Assembly: GCF_018812025.1 (NCBI RefSeq)
Contig: NC_063051.1
Span: forward strand, 7,792,396 to 7,856,395
Direction of reading: 5' to 3'
DNA length: 64,000 nt
From: Megalobrama amblycephala
Lineage: Eukaryota > Chordata > Actinopteri > Cypriniformes > Xenocyprididae
This document shows, one piece after another, positions 42,701 to 54,900 of the stretch (within the stretch, counting starts at the first letter, position 1; every line of letters begins with the position of its first letter). Below the pieces are notes generated by a model, which had not been told where the DNA came from, did not search any database, and saw only the letters and a program-made list of their open reading frames with translations. A program made the translations under genes and the position numbers.

Positions 42701-45700
42701 GAGACTCATCAGCATCTTCTGTTTGACTCTCTAGTTGGGCAGCTTTCAGCGCAGCGGACAACACCTTCACTTGAGCTGCGAGTGGAAAGCAAATGGGGGA
42801 ATGAAGAACTACAATTCCCTACTCAGTAAAGAGCAAAAGAACATGAGCTCTTTTCAAAATCACCTTGAACGTCAGGATCATCTAGGTGGGGCTGAAGACA
42901 GTCCAAAACTTTCTGGATCTGGGAGCTGGTGGCTGGGCCTTGTGCATCTAAACTTGGCACATTTTCTTTCCCCTCACTTTCTGTCTCTCTCATGGTCTCT
43001 TCTTTTTCTTCTGTCAACACATCTCTTTTCTCCACTTGCAGTAACTGCAGGTCTTGGGTAATGTCAGGTAGCGGGGGTCTCCAGAAGTTGAAGGAGTTGA
43101 ACATTGTGCAGTCATCCATCTGCTGGTGGGATGAAGGGGTTAAGCTTTCAGGCTGGCTCTGGCTGGTGCTATCAGAGGAGTGGCCACGTGGAGGATGTGA
43201 TGCTGGAACCGCTGTGTGTGAGGTGGATCGTAGCTGCTCTGAACGGGGCTGAATGAGACCGTCCGAAGAATCATCAATGGAGGCATTGCGGCTGTTACTC
43301 GAACTGCTGGTGGTCACTTCCTGTCTGTGGCTACAAAGACAGGAGGGGTTCATTTAGAATTTATTCATTTAATTTCAAGTTTTAGTATAAAGAAGTAACT
43401 AGGAACTACACTACTGTTCAAAAGTTTGGGGTCTGTAATATTTTTTAAATATTTAAAAAAAAAAAAAACAGTAAAAACAGTAATATTGTGAAATATTATT
43501 ACAATTTCAAATAACCGTTTTCTATTTGAATACATTTTAAAATGTAATTTATTCCTGTTATGGCAAAGCTGAATTTTCAGCATCATTACTCCAGTCTTCA
43601 GTGTCACATGATCCTTCAGAAATCATTCTAATATTGCTGCTTAAGAAACATGTCTTATTATTACCAATCTTGGTATTTTTGTGGAAACCATGATTTATTT
43701 ATTTTTTTCCAGATTCTTTGATGAATATTTCAAAGGAAATGCATTTGTGCAAAATAGATTTTTTTTGTAACAATGTAAATCTCTGCTGTCACTTTTGATC
43801 AATTTAATGCAACCTTGCTAAATAAAAGCATTCATTTCTTTAAAAATAATCACACTGACCCTAAACTTTTGATTGTTAATGTATGTAACTATTTAAAGAA
43901 CTAACTAAGAAATGGTCCAATAGGGGTCAGGTGAACCCAAAACAAGCCTAATTATACAGGGCTTCAAGTTAAGATTTAATAAAATACAACAACTAGCTGA
44001 TTACAAAATATGTAGTTTTCCCCACAACCAGAATCATAGTGAAGAAACCATGTGCGTTTACCTCTCTGAGGAGATCTTCGGTATCTCGCGGAGGGTTCCA
44101 TCCTCACAGAAATGCAATCCTGTGATAGAAGGGTTGGCAAACGTGGAGATGAAACGACCTAGAGACTGGAACGCAGCCTGGCGTACCTGAAAATGGAAAA
44201 AAATGAGAGAAGTTCCCTTCCCTTTAAAAAAAAAAGAACATCCATCCATTCTCCAAACCTCTTTGCTCAAATCTAATTTCTAAAATGTAATAAAGATTGT
44301 CCAATATAAGTGGAAAACAGAAAGTCAGAAATATCACAGGTCCAAATTCCTACTCTGCATAGCTGCATACTAAACATCAAATAACCATGTTTACTTTCAG
44401 AGAGGACAGAAATTAGATGCTGAGTCACAGCATGTTAAAACACTGTGTGTGTGTGTGTGCGCATGTGTGTGTGTGTGTGTGTATATCTTTGTTCTTACCC
44501 AGCGTGACTGATCACTAATGAGGTTGATGAACAAGGGGGACAATTTAGTACGTCGCACCTCTGGAGAAGTGCAATTTGAAACAACCATGAAGCATTCAGC
44601 ACAGGCTTTCCGAATACCCCACAGACTGTCTGAGCACAGGTCAAAAAACTTAGGCATCTGAGGACAAAGAGAGAGTGCTGGTTAACACATTTGACTCAAC
44701 ACAAAGACTAAAACTAAAGCTTTTCTGAGATTACGGATGTTTTTTGGGTCTAGCACTCAGATATAATTAAACATTAATTTTGGCCCACTGTGACTGCAAT
44801 ATTGTCATAAATACAAGCACAAAAGGAAAGCTGCAGAGGTCTCACCAGTAGTTTCTCTGTGGCTTCCTGGCCAACAATAGAACAGAACTCGCCAAAGTTT
44901 GCTGCACAGACCTGGCGGTGAGAAGAAAAAAGAAAGAGAGAGAGTTTAGACATTTGCAATAAGGTCAAATTCAGTCTTCTGTTATGTTGTAAGCAGAAGC
45001 TTGCTGCAACTCAAGCAGCATTGCTTTTTGCCAACCCAGCACGAGTTTCAAAAGTAGATTAACATTCTTCACAACTTTTTCTACACAATGTAGGCCAAAG
45101 CTTCATTACTGAAGTTATCTGAATGACAAATCAGTCACAAACACATACAACATTAAGCAGCATTGTTTTGATGAGCTCGTTTTGACCAGAATACAACTTT
45201 ATTCTGTCAAGACTCTTTGTTTATAGAAGCCATTTCTGTCCGTTGGGTTTGATTGGATTGTTACTTATTTGTCTTGTGATACTGATATAATAATCATGCA
45301 TGGATCTGGTATTTCCACACATTTGTAAAAGAAAAATATATTGAAGTACACTACAGTTCAAAAGTTTTGGTCAGTAAGTGTTTTTTTTTTTTTTTTTTTA
45401 AGAAATTTAAAAAATTTTTTTTAAATTGCATTAAATTGCAAATAGCATTAAATTGCTAAAACGTGACAGTAAAGAATCCTGAAAAAAAAAATGTATCATG
45501 GTTTCCACAAAAATATTAAGCAGCACAACTGGTTTCAGTACTGATGATAATGTTTCTTAAGCACCAAATCAGCATATTAGAATGATTTCTGAAGGATCAT
45601 GTGACACTGAAGACTGAAGTAATGATGTTACTTTTCTTTTTTCTTTTTTTTGCCAGAAGAATAAATTGTATTTTAAACTTTATTAAAATAGAAAACAGTA

Positions 45701-46125
45701 ATTTTAAATTGTAATATTTCACAAATTACTGTTTTTACTGTACTTTAGATCAAATAACTGCAGCCTCAGTGAGCATATATTTAAAAGAAAAACCTTACTG
45801 ACCACAAACTTTTCAATGGTAGAGTATATTAGGAACACATTATAAAGTGGCATCTCCAAACAAATGCTGCAAATGTGTTTTTTTTTTTTTTTTTTTTTTT
45901 AAACTAACTTCAAGTGGAAAAAATATACTATGGTAATCAATGGGGGGCGATATCTGCTTGGTTACAAATATTTTTCCAAATGTTTTCCTTTGTGTACAGC
46001 AGAACAAAGAAATGTATACAGGTTTGGAACAACTTGAGTAAATGATGACAGAATTGTCATTTTTGGGAGAACTATCCCTTTAACTTTTGGTCTCAAGGTG
46101 ATTTGTGCATGTATGACATATGAAG

Positions 46126-46183
<58 letters not shown>

Positions 46184-49100
46184 AGGCACATCATCACATC
46201 AACTATAAACATGTTCCACTAACATTTAAATATCACAAAATGACAAATACTTACATAGACCTTATTTTGAACTGCATATCCATTGTAAAATATTTGGTTC
46301 CAAGTCCTTCAAAAAAATTATAGAACACATTGAGAGTTTTACCTTGCGGACTTGAAATAGTCTGACGTCACTGCAGAGTTCACAAAAGCGCAGCAATAAA
46401 AGGTGTTCCACCGTGTCTTTAGTCAACATGGTCACCAACTTGCACATTATCTGCAAAAAAAACATTATCCACCATCAACACAAAGATCAAAGCATGAAAG
46501 TTCATCCCAACCCCACAAAACAATTAGCACAGCAACACAGTTTCATGCAGACAGTATACAGATAAGCATTCCATCACACATGGAATGAAGTTACGACAGG
46601 AAATATAACACGTTGCCATCTCTTCAGTCCTACGAAAGCTCATGGTTTACATATTTTTACGATGAGTATTATCCACTGCCAGTAATCAGCATGGCGTTCT
46701 CTTTAACACAAAGACCCACCGCTACAGCCTCGATCTTGTAGTCGTCGTCACTGCTGGGTTCAGTGAGCTCCAGAAGCACAGGGCAGACCTTTCCCTCCAT
46801 ATCTGCCTTACTCATCAGACCCTGTTCAAGTAACACCAGCAAAGCAGCCTGGCTCGTCTTTCGCACCTAAGGGAAAAGCAAAACCGACTCAATGGATTGT
46901 CTGAACGACTAATCGCTTAGTTAGTGTAAAGGAAACCCTGAATAATAAGGCTTCAGGCATTTTTCCGATACTAATTAGATGCATTCCTTAATGACACCAC
47001 CCTTTAATATGAAAATAACAGATATTTAACAAGACTAAATAAATACTACACACAATTATCAAAGTTGTCATTAAAATAACAGAAGCCAACAAATTATGCA
47101 TAATAATGCGAACATTGCTCAAGCGATCTGCTAACTGTGGTGAAACGGACTGTTAAAGGATGTGAATTTATTACAACAGAGGTGTTTAGATGGCTCTATT
47201 GGTAGTAAAGAGTGAATTACAAAATGGGATGAAAGTAAAAGTAAGAGTTAAAGCACAGCATGCTTTCAGCAACCAAAACCTGCTCTGCTAAATTGCATTA
47301 TTAAAAACTTCCTCTTTAAAGCACTTCCCAATAAAAAAATATTAAAGCTCAAATGTTTATTGTTAGTTTATTAATGAATAAATACATTTTAAACAATTAA
47401 AATAAATATATGATTTTTTTAATACATTTTATAAAGCTAAAAAAATTTTTTTTTATTCATACATGTATTTACTGGTGCCTACTAAGTCACCAGGTGGGAC
47501 CACCTTGACCAATCCATACTGAAAAGACATGATGTTTGTCATTATTTCTATTCAAAAGAACAACAACCACTTTTTCAAAGTAAAACTCACCTGGTTATTA
47601 GGGTCTGTGAGATACCGGACCACAATGGGAACAAGGTACCGTGAGAAGGCTTCTGGGAAATTGGGGCGATTTTCATGGAGGAACATGGCAATGTTTGGTA
47701 CCTGTTCCATCAGTTCTGCTCGCACTGTCGGTTCTGTAACATCACATTATATTTACGATATTACGTAAAGTTCTAGCATACTAAACAAGTCAAATACAGC
47801 TAAAAGTCATACAAACCTCCATCCTCAGACATCCTGGCAACCGTTTCCATGACACTGATGAAGTCATTTTCATTATCACTGAACTCCCGGAGCACATCCA
47901 GCAATCCACGAGCCACAATTTGCCTGAAAGTAAACATCATGCTATCAAGCACACCATAATAGGCCATATGACATGAGCCTTCACAATTTAGAAGCAAAAA
48001 TCTTTTTGAAAAAAATGACAGCCCTTTTTATAATCCTAGAATAATGTTTATAACATTTCCAAGTCTAAGCCAAGTTCTTCTACAATGACATGTTTGGCTC
48101 CTTACAAGTATTTATGGCCCAAAGTCATATCAGGTTCGCTTTGAGCTCTTAAATTTTTTAACTTATTTTCCACAGTTGTACCATAAAAAGTTATTTTCAT
48201 ATTTTCGTATCAAATCTCACTTAAATAGGTACAAGAGGGACATCTTATACTACTCCTAAATAAACATTTAATATTGCATGACAGAGAAAAAAAAGAAAGA
48301 AATCCGTCTCGCATAACATGCCTCAGTTTCAAACTGCAGATCACACGCTTTACATCTCACCTGTTGAAGACGTTTTCACTGAAAGCATATTTCTCCAGCC
48401 GGCCCAGAGGGGTGAGATTATCCTGGCCTGAATCCAGGAATGCGGTTATCCGAATCCCATCACACTCTGAACCATAGTCATCGAATCCAACTGCAAGACA
48501 GATTTATACGCACAGTTAATGACTAAGTATAATTTAATGTCCAGTTTGTTAGTGCAGCCTCATGGTGGTATCAAATGTTAGATCTTTTACATTAAAACCA
48601 GGAATCCCTTTAAAAAAATAAAAAAATTCAGAGTGACAGAGAAGATCTAATGAAAAGGGAATTTGTTTAATGAGAAATTATTTTATGTTACAGCAAGAAC
48701 AGTTAAAGGGATTCCATTACATGCAGTCCACTTCTACAAGCAAAGATCACACTGACTACACTTCAACTAGTGTGCAAAAACCGGTAAAGATCTTAAAAGC
48801 ATTTTTGTTTTGCTGTTTTGATTTTTGTTTTGCTGTTGACATTTTCATGACAATTCTCTTACTGTGCACTGAATTTCTATTCAAATCAGGATTAAAACAT
48901 ATATATATATATATATATGTATATGTATACATACATATATATGCGCATTACAATAGCATTTTGAGGGGAAAATGTGCTTAATTTGAATTGAAAATAACAA
49001 CACAATTGCAAATGATTTTAATGGTTCTAAAATGGACTTTATTAAGGGAAAAATATTCTTATTTTGGTTGTGGGATGAAACATGACCTAGACATTCTTGA

Positions 49101-50024
49101 GGGTTTTTTTTTTTTACCCAGCCACACTGATAGAGAGATAATGATCTGTAAAGTTGCTGAAGAGTTCTGTATACTCACAATCATCCAAATCATCATGACC
49201 GTCTTCAAAATATAAAGACAGACCTGGGGAAACACAAACAAAAATGTTCAGATCACAGACTGACAACTGTACAGTACATAGACAGTTTCAAGCCATGCTA
49301 CTGTCACAAATGAAGCTGGGCTGTGCCTCACAACCTAGTCAGCTATCTAACTAGCCTTGCATTTTGGGCTTTTCAGTCAAAGAAGAACGAAACCATAATG
49401 CCCAAAAAATGCTGTTTAGGTAGGCAGCTCACTAGGTTTTGACACACAGCCTTGGCATTTATCGTACTGTTAGCTTATCTCACTAAAATGTCACCTCAGG
49501 TGACTACAACAAATAACCCGTTTACTAAGCGACTATGTCTGTCAAACACTTTTTATACTGTAGTCTGCAATAAAATACAAACAGGTCTTATGTTATGAGA
49601 CATTATTAATGCATTTCAAAAGGTGACCAGCTAACAAAACGTGTTATCCGGGAATCGACCCCGGCTAACAAACTGACAGTCAAGCTCCTGTCAACTCAGC
49701 TATGGTATCTTCACTATTTACTTAAAAGTGAAGTATATTTTCCATTATTAAGTATTTTAAAACAACATATATTGTCTCGTTGGCCAAAAGTTCTTTATCA
49801 CAGTACTTTTATATTATCCCAGTCTGTCCTGCTAGCTCCACAACTCGCAACTAGTGTTAATCCACTTAAAATTTGACCAGGCTCATGGCCTTTGTTCTAA
49901 AATACATCAGAAATGTTCAAAAGGCATTACGAGTCATTACAGTCAACAGCGATAACAGGGCCGATTCTCTTTAAACCGCCTCATAAAGCTTTAAATAAAT
50001 GTACTAAAGCACGTTACCTGCCAT
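36798..50024 (-). CDS. ppp4r1l: Protein phosphatase 4 regulatory subunit 1-like
   Basis: Twenty coding exons on the minus strand, all GT-AG, phases closing at 932 residues: 50018-50024, 49179-49223, 48361-48490, 47817-47923, 47591-47733, 46720-46866, 46343-46450, 44846-44911, 44499-44657, 44062-44186, 42864-43330, 42558-42775, 40608-40691, 40176-40361, 39681-39842, 39358-39458, 39134-39254, 37846-37980, 37389-37530 and 36798-36943. It begins MAGLSLYFEDGHDDLDDFG and matches PPP4R1 (human 950 residues). N-terminal HEAT repeats (about 60-345) and C-terminal HEAT repeats (about 600-880) flank a Ser/Glu-rich linker encoded mainly by exons 11-13. PPP4R1 scaffolds the PP4 catalytic subunit; in T cells it is known to restrain NF-kB. 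The head-to-head rab22a neighbour points to the PPP4R1L copy (human 20q13.32, where it is annotated as a pseudogene) rather than PPP4R1 (paired with RAB31). Here every exon is intact. Confidence 0.93.
38023..38610 (-). mobile_element. Relic of a hAT-type transposon inside a ppp4r1l intron
   Basis: On the minus strand an end-like sequence CTAGGGCTGTGCAATTAATT begins at about 38611, typical of hAT elements. It is followed by an open frame at 38023-38346 that contains QAFASITPYEKGERRHKE. This resembles the segment just after the BED finger in ZBED-type hAT transposases (AF-MTPY-K-S-RH-E). Beyond this the frame loses similarity. The other terminus was not located. It lies between ppp4r1l exons 17 and 18, which join directly in the family. 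Confidence 0.45.
41422..42291. mobile_element. hAT-like non-autonomous element with 8-bp target duplication
   Basis: Termini TAGGGCTGGGCGATATATCGC and its complement are flanked by the 8-bp direct repeat ATTAATAT at 41422-41429 and 42284-42291, the length typical of hAT. The interior is interrupted by a second element at 41542-42180. It sits in a ppp4r1l intron (between exons 12 and 13). Confidence 0.9.
41539..42183. mobile_element. TAA-duplicating MITE nested in the hAT-like element
   Basis: Inverted ends GGGTGCTTTCACACTTGG and AATGTGAAAGCACCC are flanked by TAA at 41539-41541 and 42181-42183. A 3-bp TAA/TTA duplication is typical of PIF/Harbinger elements. GC-richer than its host; the open frames inside are not supported as genes. 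Confidence 0.85.
43404..43885. repeat. Interspersed repeat, copy 2 (TCAGTGTCACATGATCCTTC family)
   Basis: Runs from CTACTGTTCAAAAGTTTGGG to CTAAACTTTTGATTG; the two ends are inverted versions of a GTTCAAAAGTTT word, suggesting a DNA element. It lies between ppp4r1l exons 10 and 11. Confidence 0.78.
45345..45830. repeat. Interspersed repeat, copy 3, opposite orientation
   Basis: From CTACAGTTCAAAAGTTTTGG to ACAAACTTTTCAATGGTAG; contains GAAGGATCATGTGACACTGA, the complement of the word in copies 1 and 2. In the intron between ppp4r1l exons 7 and 8. Confidence 0.78.
45995..46085. repeat. Right-end fragment of the TTAA MITE family
   Basis: GTTTGGAACAACTTGAG ... TTTTTGGGAGAACTATCCCT|TTAA at its right edge; a diverged terminal fragment. 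Confidence 0.6.
46129..46180. repeat. (CA)n microsatellite
   Basis: About 26 dinucleotide units in the intron between ppp4r1l exons 7 and 8. Confidence 0.96.
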
Positions 50025-50339
50025 CTTGATTTACAGCGGGGCTGTCACTCCACTTCCTCAAAAGATTTCCTGCTCTTATTTCAATCCCGGCATCTATATG
50101 AAGATCAAATACTTTAAAAACAGTGATGAACTCATCGAAACAAAACACTTTTACGCGCGAAAATATCGCAAATAATTGTATCGCTCAACCGAAAGCTCGA
50201 TGAGAAAAAAATAAGACAATGTCGATCACGTGACTCGTCTAGCGACGTCCGATTCGTCAATGAATTGTTCATATGAGTCGGATCTTTTGAGTGAATCAGT
50301 TGAACCGGTTCACAAAACCCGAAGCCCGTTTCCGCCACA

Positions 50340-51085
50340 GTTGGGTAAAAAAAATATTATACAGTCATGATAATGAGAAACAATCTCATAATTATGACTT
50401 AGTATCTCATTATATTGATAAAATTTCTCATAATAATGACTTAGTTTCTCATAATAATGAGAAACTTCCTTGTAATAATGAGAAAGTTTCTCATAATAAT
50501 GACTTAACATCTCACAATAACGAGAAAGTTTCTCGTAATGACTTAACATCTTATTATTATGAGATACTAAGTCATTATTATGAGATACTAAGTCATTATG
50601 AGAAAGTTTCTCATTATTATGACATAGCAAGTGATTATTATGAGATACTAAGTCATTATTATGAGATACTAAGTCATTATGAGAAAGTTTCTCATTATTA
50701 TGACATAATAAGTGATTATTATGAGATACTAAGTCATTATTATGAGATACTAAGTCATTATGAGAAAGTTTCTCATTATTATGACATAGTAAGTGATTAT
50801 TATGAGATACTAAGTCATAATTATGAGATACTGCGTCATTATTATCAGATACTAAGTCATTATTATGAGACACTAAGTTATTACGAGAAAGTTTCTCATT
50901 ATTATGACATAGTAAGTCATTATTATGAGAAATGTTCACAATATAATGAGATATTTAGTCATAATTATGAGAAAGTTTCTTATTATTATGACATAGTAAG
51001 TCATTATTATGAGAAATGTTCACAATATAATGAGATATTTAGTCATAATTATGAGAAAGTTTCTCAATATTATAACTTAAAGAAT
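50340..51085. repeat. Palindromic tandem-repeat array with 81-bp higher-order unit
   Basis: The basic word is a 21-bp unit GAGATACTAAGTCATTATTAT in both orientations. From 50561 to 50803 three near-identical 81-bp units (starting 50561, 50642 and 50723) follow one another, with a fourth beginning at 50804 and then diverging. Left of about 50550 the words are mainly in the opposite orientation. Because 21 and 81 are multiples of three, long open frames run on both strands (286 and 209 codons, rich in His-Tyr-Tyr-Glu and Ser-His-Asn-Asn). I read these as repeat artefacts. It lies in the divergent interval between ppp4r1l and rab22a. Confidence 0.85.
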
Positions 51086-51345
51086 CATATTTTCCATAGG
51101 TCCACGCTGTTTCACTCTTTGAAATTTTTTATTGTTTATTGTAATTTTTAAATCCAAAATTTTGTTTATTAACTTTTTTTTTATTAACTGAATCAGAACA
51201 GCAACATAATTTTCAACACAATTATTCTCAGTGGCACTTCTCACACATACAGTTTTTATTCAAATTAGCATAAAGGCAGGACAAGTATTACCATGACATA
51301 TTGACATATAACATAATTAACTGAAATTTAAAACAATACATATAT

Positions 51346-51353
<8 letters not shown>

Positions 51354-51388
<35 letters not shown>
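51354..51388. repeat. (TG)n microsatellite
   Basis: About 17 units, preceded by a short TATA run, upstream of rab22a. Confidence 0.95.
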
Positions 51389-51389
<1 letters not shown>

Positions 51390-51639
51390 CTTCTTTATTC
51401 TTACAGTCATCCAAATAATCATGAACTGGGGTACATGAAATTACAATAAACACTGTTGATATTAAAACATAACAGAATGTGTAAAAGCAGCCATTTGTGT
51501 ATATGCCAGATAGGGCTTTATTTAAGCGTGTAATATTTATATTTGTCCACGTGATGACGTAATTACGTTGCTGAAACAGTTTTGAACGGTTCAATGAAAG
51601 AAACCGTTCGAAAGAACCGATTCGCCGGAATGACTTCCC

Positions 51640-51933
51640 ATAACTAGACTCGTCAACCGGAGTTCAAGATGGCGATCAGCGAGCAGCTAATATCGCAACT
51701 AATCGATCATTAATGTAACATCTCAGTCTTCATATTATTATAAGCTCTACGCGTTATGTCAGTTTTCCACGTCGGCTTCTTATACCTTCCTAAAGCAGTG
51801 GATATCAGACACTAGTGTATAGATAGAGACTGTGTGTGTTGTTTTTTTCTTACGTCAAATAGAAGTAGTTGCTGATCAGGTTTATGAAACTATTTGGAAT
51901 GATTGGGAAGTTTTCATTAGTTTGGAGGTCAAC
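51640..51933 (+). promoter_or_regulatory. rab22a: Probable rab22a leader and promoter region
   Basis: The stretch before the rab22a ATG includes a short upstream frame (51669-51713, 14 codons, MAISEQLISQLIDH) with a strong start context CAAGATGG. The transcription start is not determinable from sequence. Confidence 0.4.
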
Positions 51934-54900
51934 ATGTCGCTAAGAGAGTTGAAAGTATGCCTTCTTGGGGTAAGATTTATGTTCACTTTTTACGACTCGA
52001 TGTTGTTATTATGGATTGCAGTTTTGGTGCATGTTTATGTTTTTATTTCTCTGTTGATGATCGATAATCACTGTGTTATTGTATGCTATAACTTGCAATA
52101 AAGCATGTCAGTGGTTTTAACTGTTGTGCAAGCTTTGGTGATCTCTTAAGTATTACAGTAACATTTGTTGGCTGATGACGTATTTAACCACCCATTCAGA
52201 AGTGGATGTTAAATATCTAGAGTTACATTTTGTTCAGTAGATACATATGGGATGTATTTACTGCATAGGCCAGTTAGTGTTGTCAAATCAATTTGTCTTG
52301 CATAAGCATTTCATTTGACACTATTTTTCACTATTTCCTACATTTACTCATATATCGATAATAAATGTGTAAGTTCTGTAAATGTGTGATCTGTAAACAA
52401 GTAGTTGACAGGACATGTCCTGCAGTGTGACATTCTGTACTTTATCTAAATGTATTTTCTTTTTTTCTAATTAGCTGTATTGGTTGTTTTATTATACATG
52501 CAGTTTTGACCTTATATTCAGAACATTTGACAGAATACAAATATATACATTTTTAATGTTGATTTTTTTTTTTTTTTTTTTTTTTGATTATGGAAAAACA
52601 CATCAAAAATTAATATGTTTAATTTTGTGTGTTTTGTTACTGATTTTTATCTTGTGTCCTAGGATACAGGAGTTGGAAAGTCAAGTATCGTGTGGAGGTT
52701 TGTGGAGGATAGTTTTGATCCCAACATTAATCCCACAATTGGGTAAGCTTACAGCAAAACTTGGTTACATGTAGATCAAGCTGGCTGTGATGGCATGCAC
52801 TGTAAAAATAAGAAAAAAACCTGCAAGTTTTGAAGGATTGGCACATGGCAAACGCAGCAAGCCATGACATGCACTGAAATAGCTGTTTCAGGCAAAACAA
52901 ATTGATACTTAGTGTGTTGCAATTTCATTAGGATTAATGTCAGGAAGCATTGTATCAAAATAACAAAACAAAAAAAACTTGATGGATTATTTGTTTTAGT
53001 AATGTTATGATAATAATTCAATATCTTAAATAAGAAAACAAGATCTGTTAACCTGCATCTGAGACTAGTTAGACTAGCTGCCCTGTTGGTGCTGATAAGT
53101 CTGAATTTAATACAGATTCTCATTCCTTTAAGTGATTTAATATTCAGCCTTGGTTGTATAATGTGTGACCCCTTTTAATTGAGTTACACAGGTCTAAATT
53201 CAATTGACACACATTTTAGGGCTCAACAATAAAGATTTTTCTGTTGTCCCAGTCAGGCCAGTCATTTGTGGGCCAGTCAGTTTCCTTCTGGCCCACAAAC
53301 ATTGGTAATATTGCTAAAAAGGGAAATCATGTTTTTGTAAAGTTTCTAAACGTCAGTTTTCTGTACAAAAATATTCAAATGAAATCATTAGATGTGTAAA
53401 CTTCCAAAAATAGCTGGAAATTATGCAAGTATAATTCAACTGCTGTAAATCCAAAATTAGGGCTGGGTTAAAAATATAGATTTCTCTTTTTTAAGAACTG
53501 ATATCGATTGTTAAATCCCAAGATTCAATCTTTTAGTCTGATGTTTTCAGATGATGAATGAACAAAGTTTTGTAGCGCACCTCCCATTCAGTAAATTGTA
53601 ATAAGTTTCGATAAGTTTTGTTACTTCTGGTATGAAACAAATTCTCAGCTTTCAAATTCTGTCAATTTTATTACGAAATTTAAACAATAAATTCCATTTT
53701 CGTTCAAACGAAATGGCAGCACGAAGAGCACGTGAACTGATCAGCTCTTCTGCTTTATTATGTTACAACATGAAATAAACATGAATGAACACCAGAAGGT
53801 ATGTTGAAAGATACAGTACAACTTACTGAAATCTGTATCATGTCACTTTTAGTAACTCAACCAGTGTTTCATCTGTGGAAAGACATCAATAAAACAGCTT
53901 GTAAACAATGTCATGTAATGTTACATTCAAAGTTGCAGATTTATGATTTTATCGGTGGGTGACATTTAATTTGATAGATAGCTAGAAAAATAACTCTAGA
54001 GAGGAGCATTTTACTAAATATACACTATATTGTATATTCATGTTTTTTTGCTTAACCTGTTCTTCAATATTTAATGCATGTTTGAATAAATGTCATGTTT
54101 TTATGACAACCACTATTTAAATGTTTATATATTTAAAGGAAAACACATGTTATTAAAGATTTATTAGTATAATGTTGTTAGTATAAAAGCTTTCTTATGT
54201 GTAATTTAAATGTAAATAGCCTACAAATCAGTTCATTTTAACCTTTAATATTATAGTGATGCACTAACTGGGGTATAGTTTACAGCATTAGTTGAGAGAG
54301 ATTTGTACCTGTACCTGAACTTGTACCTGATAGAGTTAAAGCTTGAGAATCAAAATCGAATCGAATCCCAGCCCTAAAAAAATGGTTGCATATTGTTATA
54401 TCAACCAATTCTAATTGATGTTTCAATGCATAACAGAAAACCTGATTTTTAATTTTACAGGGACATAACAACACATGTAAAGAGCATAAGACAGTGACAA
54501 ACTTGTGTTTGCGGTGTGTGTATCTGCACCTGGCAAGACAATTGTAAGCTTTGTAAAGATGTCTATAAGTAGGTCCACATGACATCACCTACACATTTTC
54601 TTAATTTATTATTTGGATTGTGGGGGATTTAAATATTGGTAAAAATGCATTAAAATTAAACGAAGCGTAGAGTCTTATTGGCAGCTGAATGCATTGTAAA
54701 ATTGGCCAAAATAATTAATAAATGAGATCTGAAGATGTCAGATTTCACGTAGACCTATTTGTATAGTGCATGCTTAATGTTATTATTGATTATCTCCATT
54801 TTATTTTCAGGGCATCGTTTATGACAAAGACTGTGCAGTACCAAAATGAGCTTCACAAATTCCTCATATGGGACACCGCAGGACAAGAAAGGGTAAACAC

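Noticed and set aside
48988..49241. Separate small genes around ppp4r1l exon 2
   Set aside because: The minus-strand frame is the exon read through into the intron; the plus-strand frame is its shadow.
49640..49712. tRNA gene on the minus strand (GGTCGATTCCCGG B-box-like word)
   Set aside because: The D-arm/A-box part is degenerate and the acceptor stem ends do not pair; at best a tRNA pseudogene or SINE remnant.
50291..51151. 286-codon plus-strand and 209-codon minus-strand open frames as genes
   Set aside because: Both arise from the same palindromic repeats whose period is a multiple of three; composition is repetitive and no start, splice or domain evidence exists.
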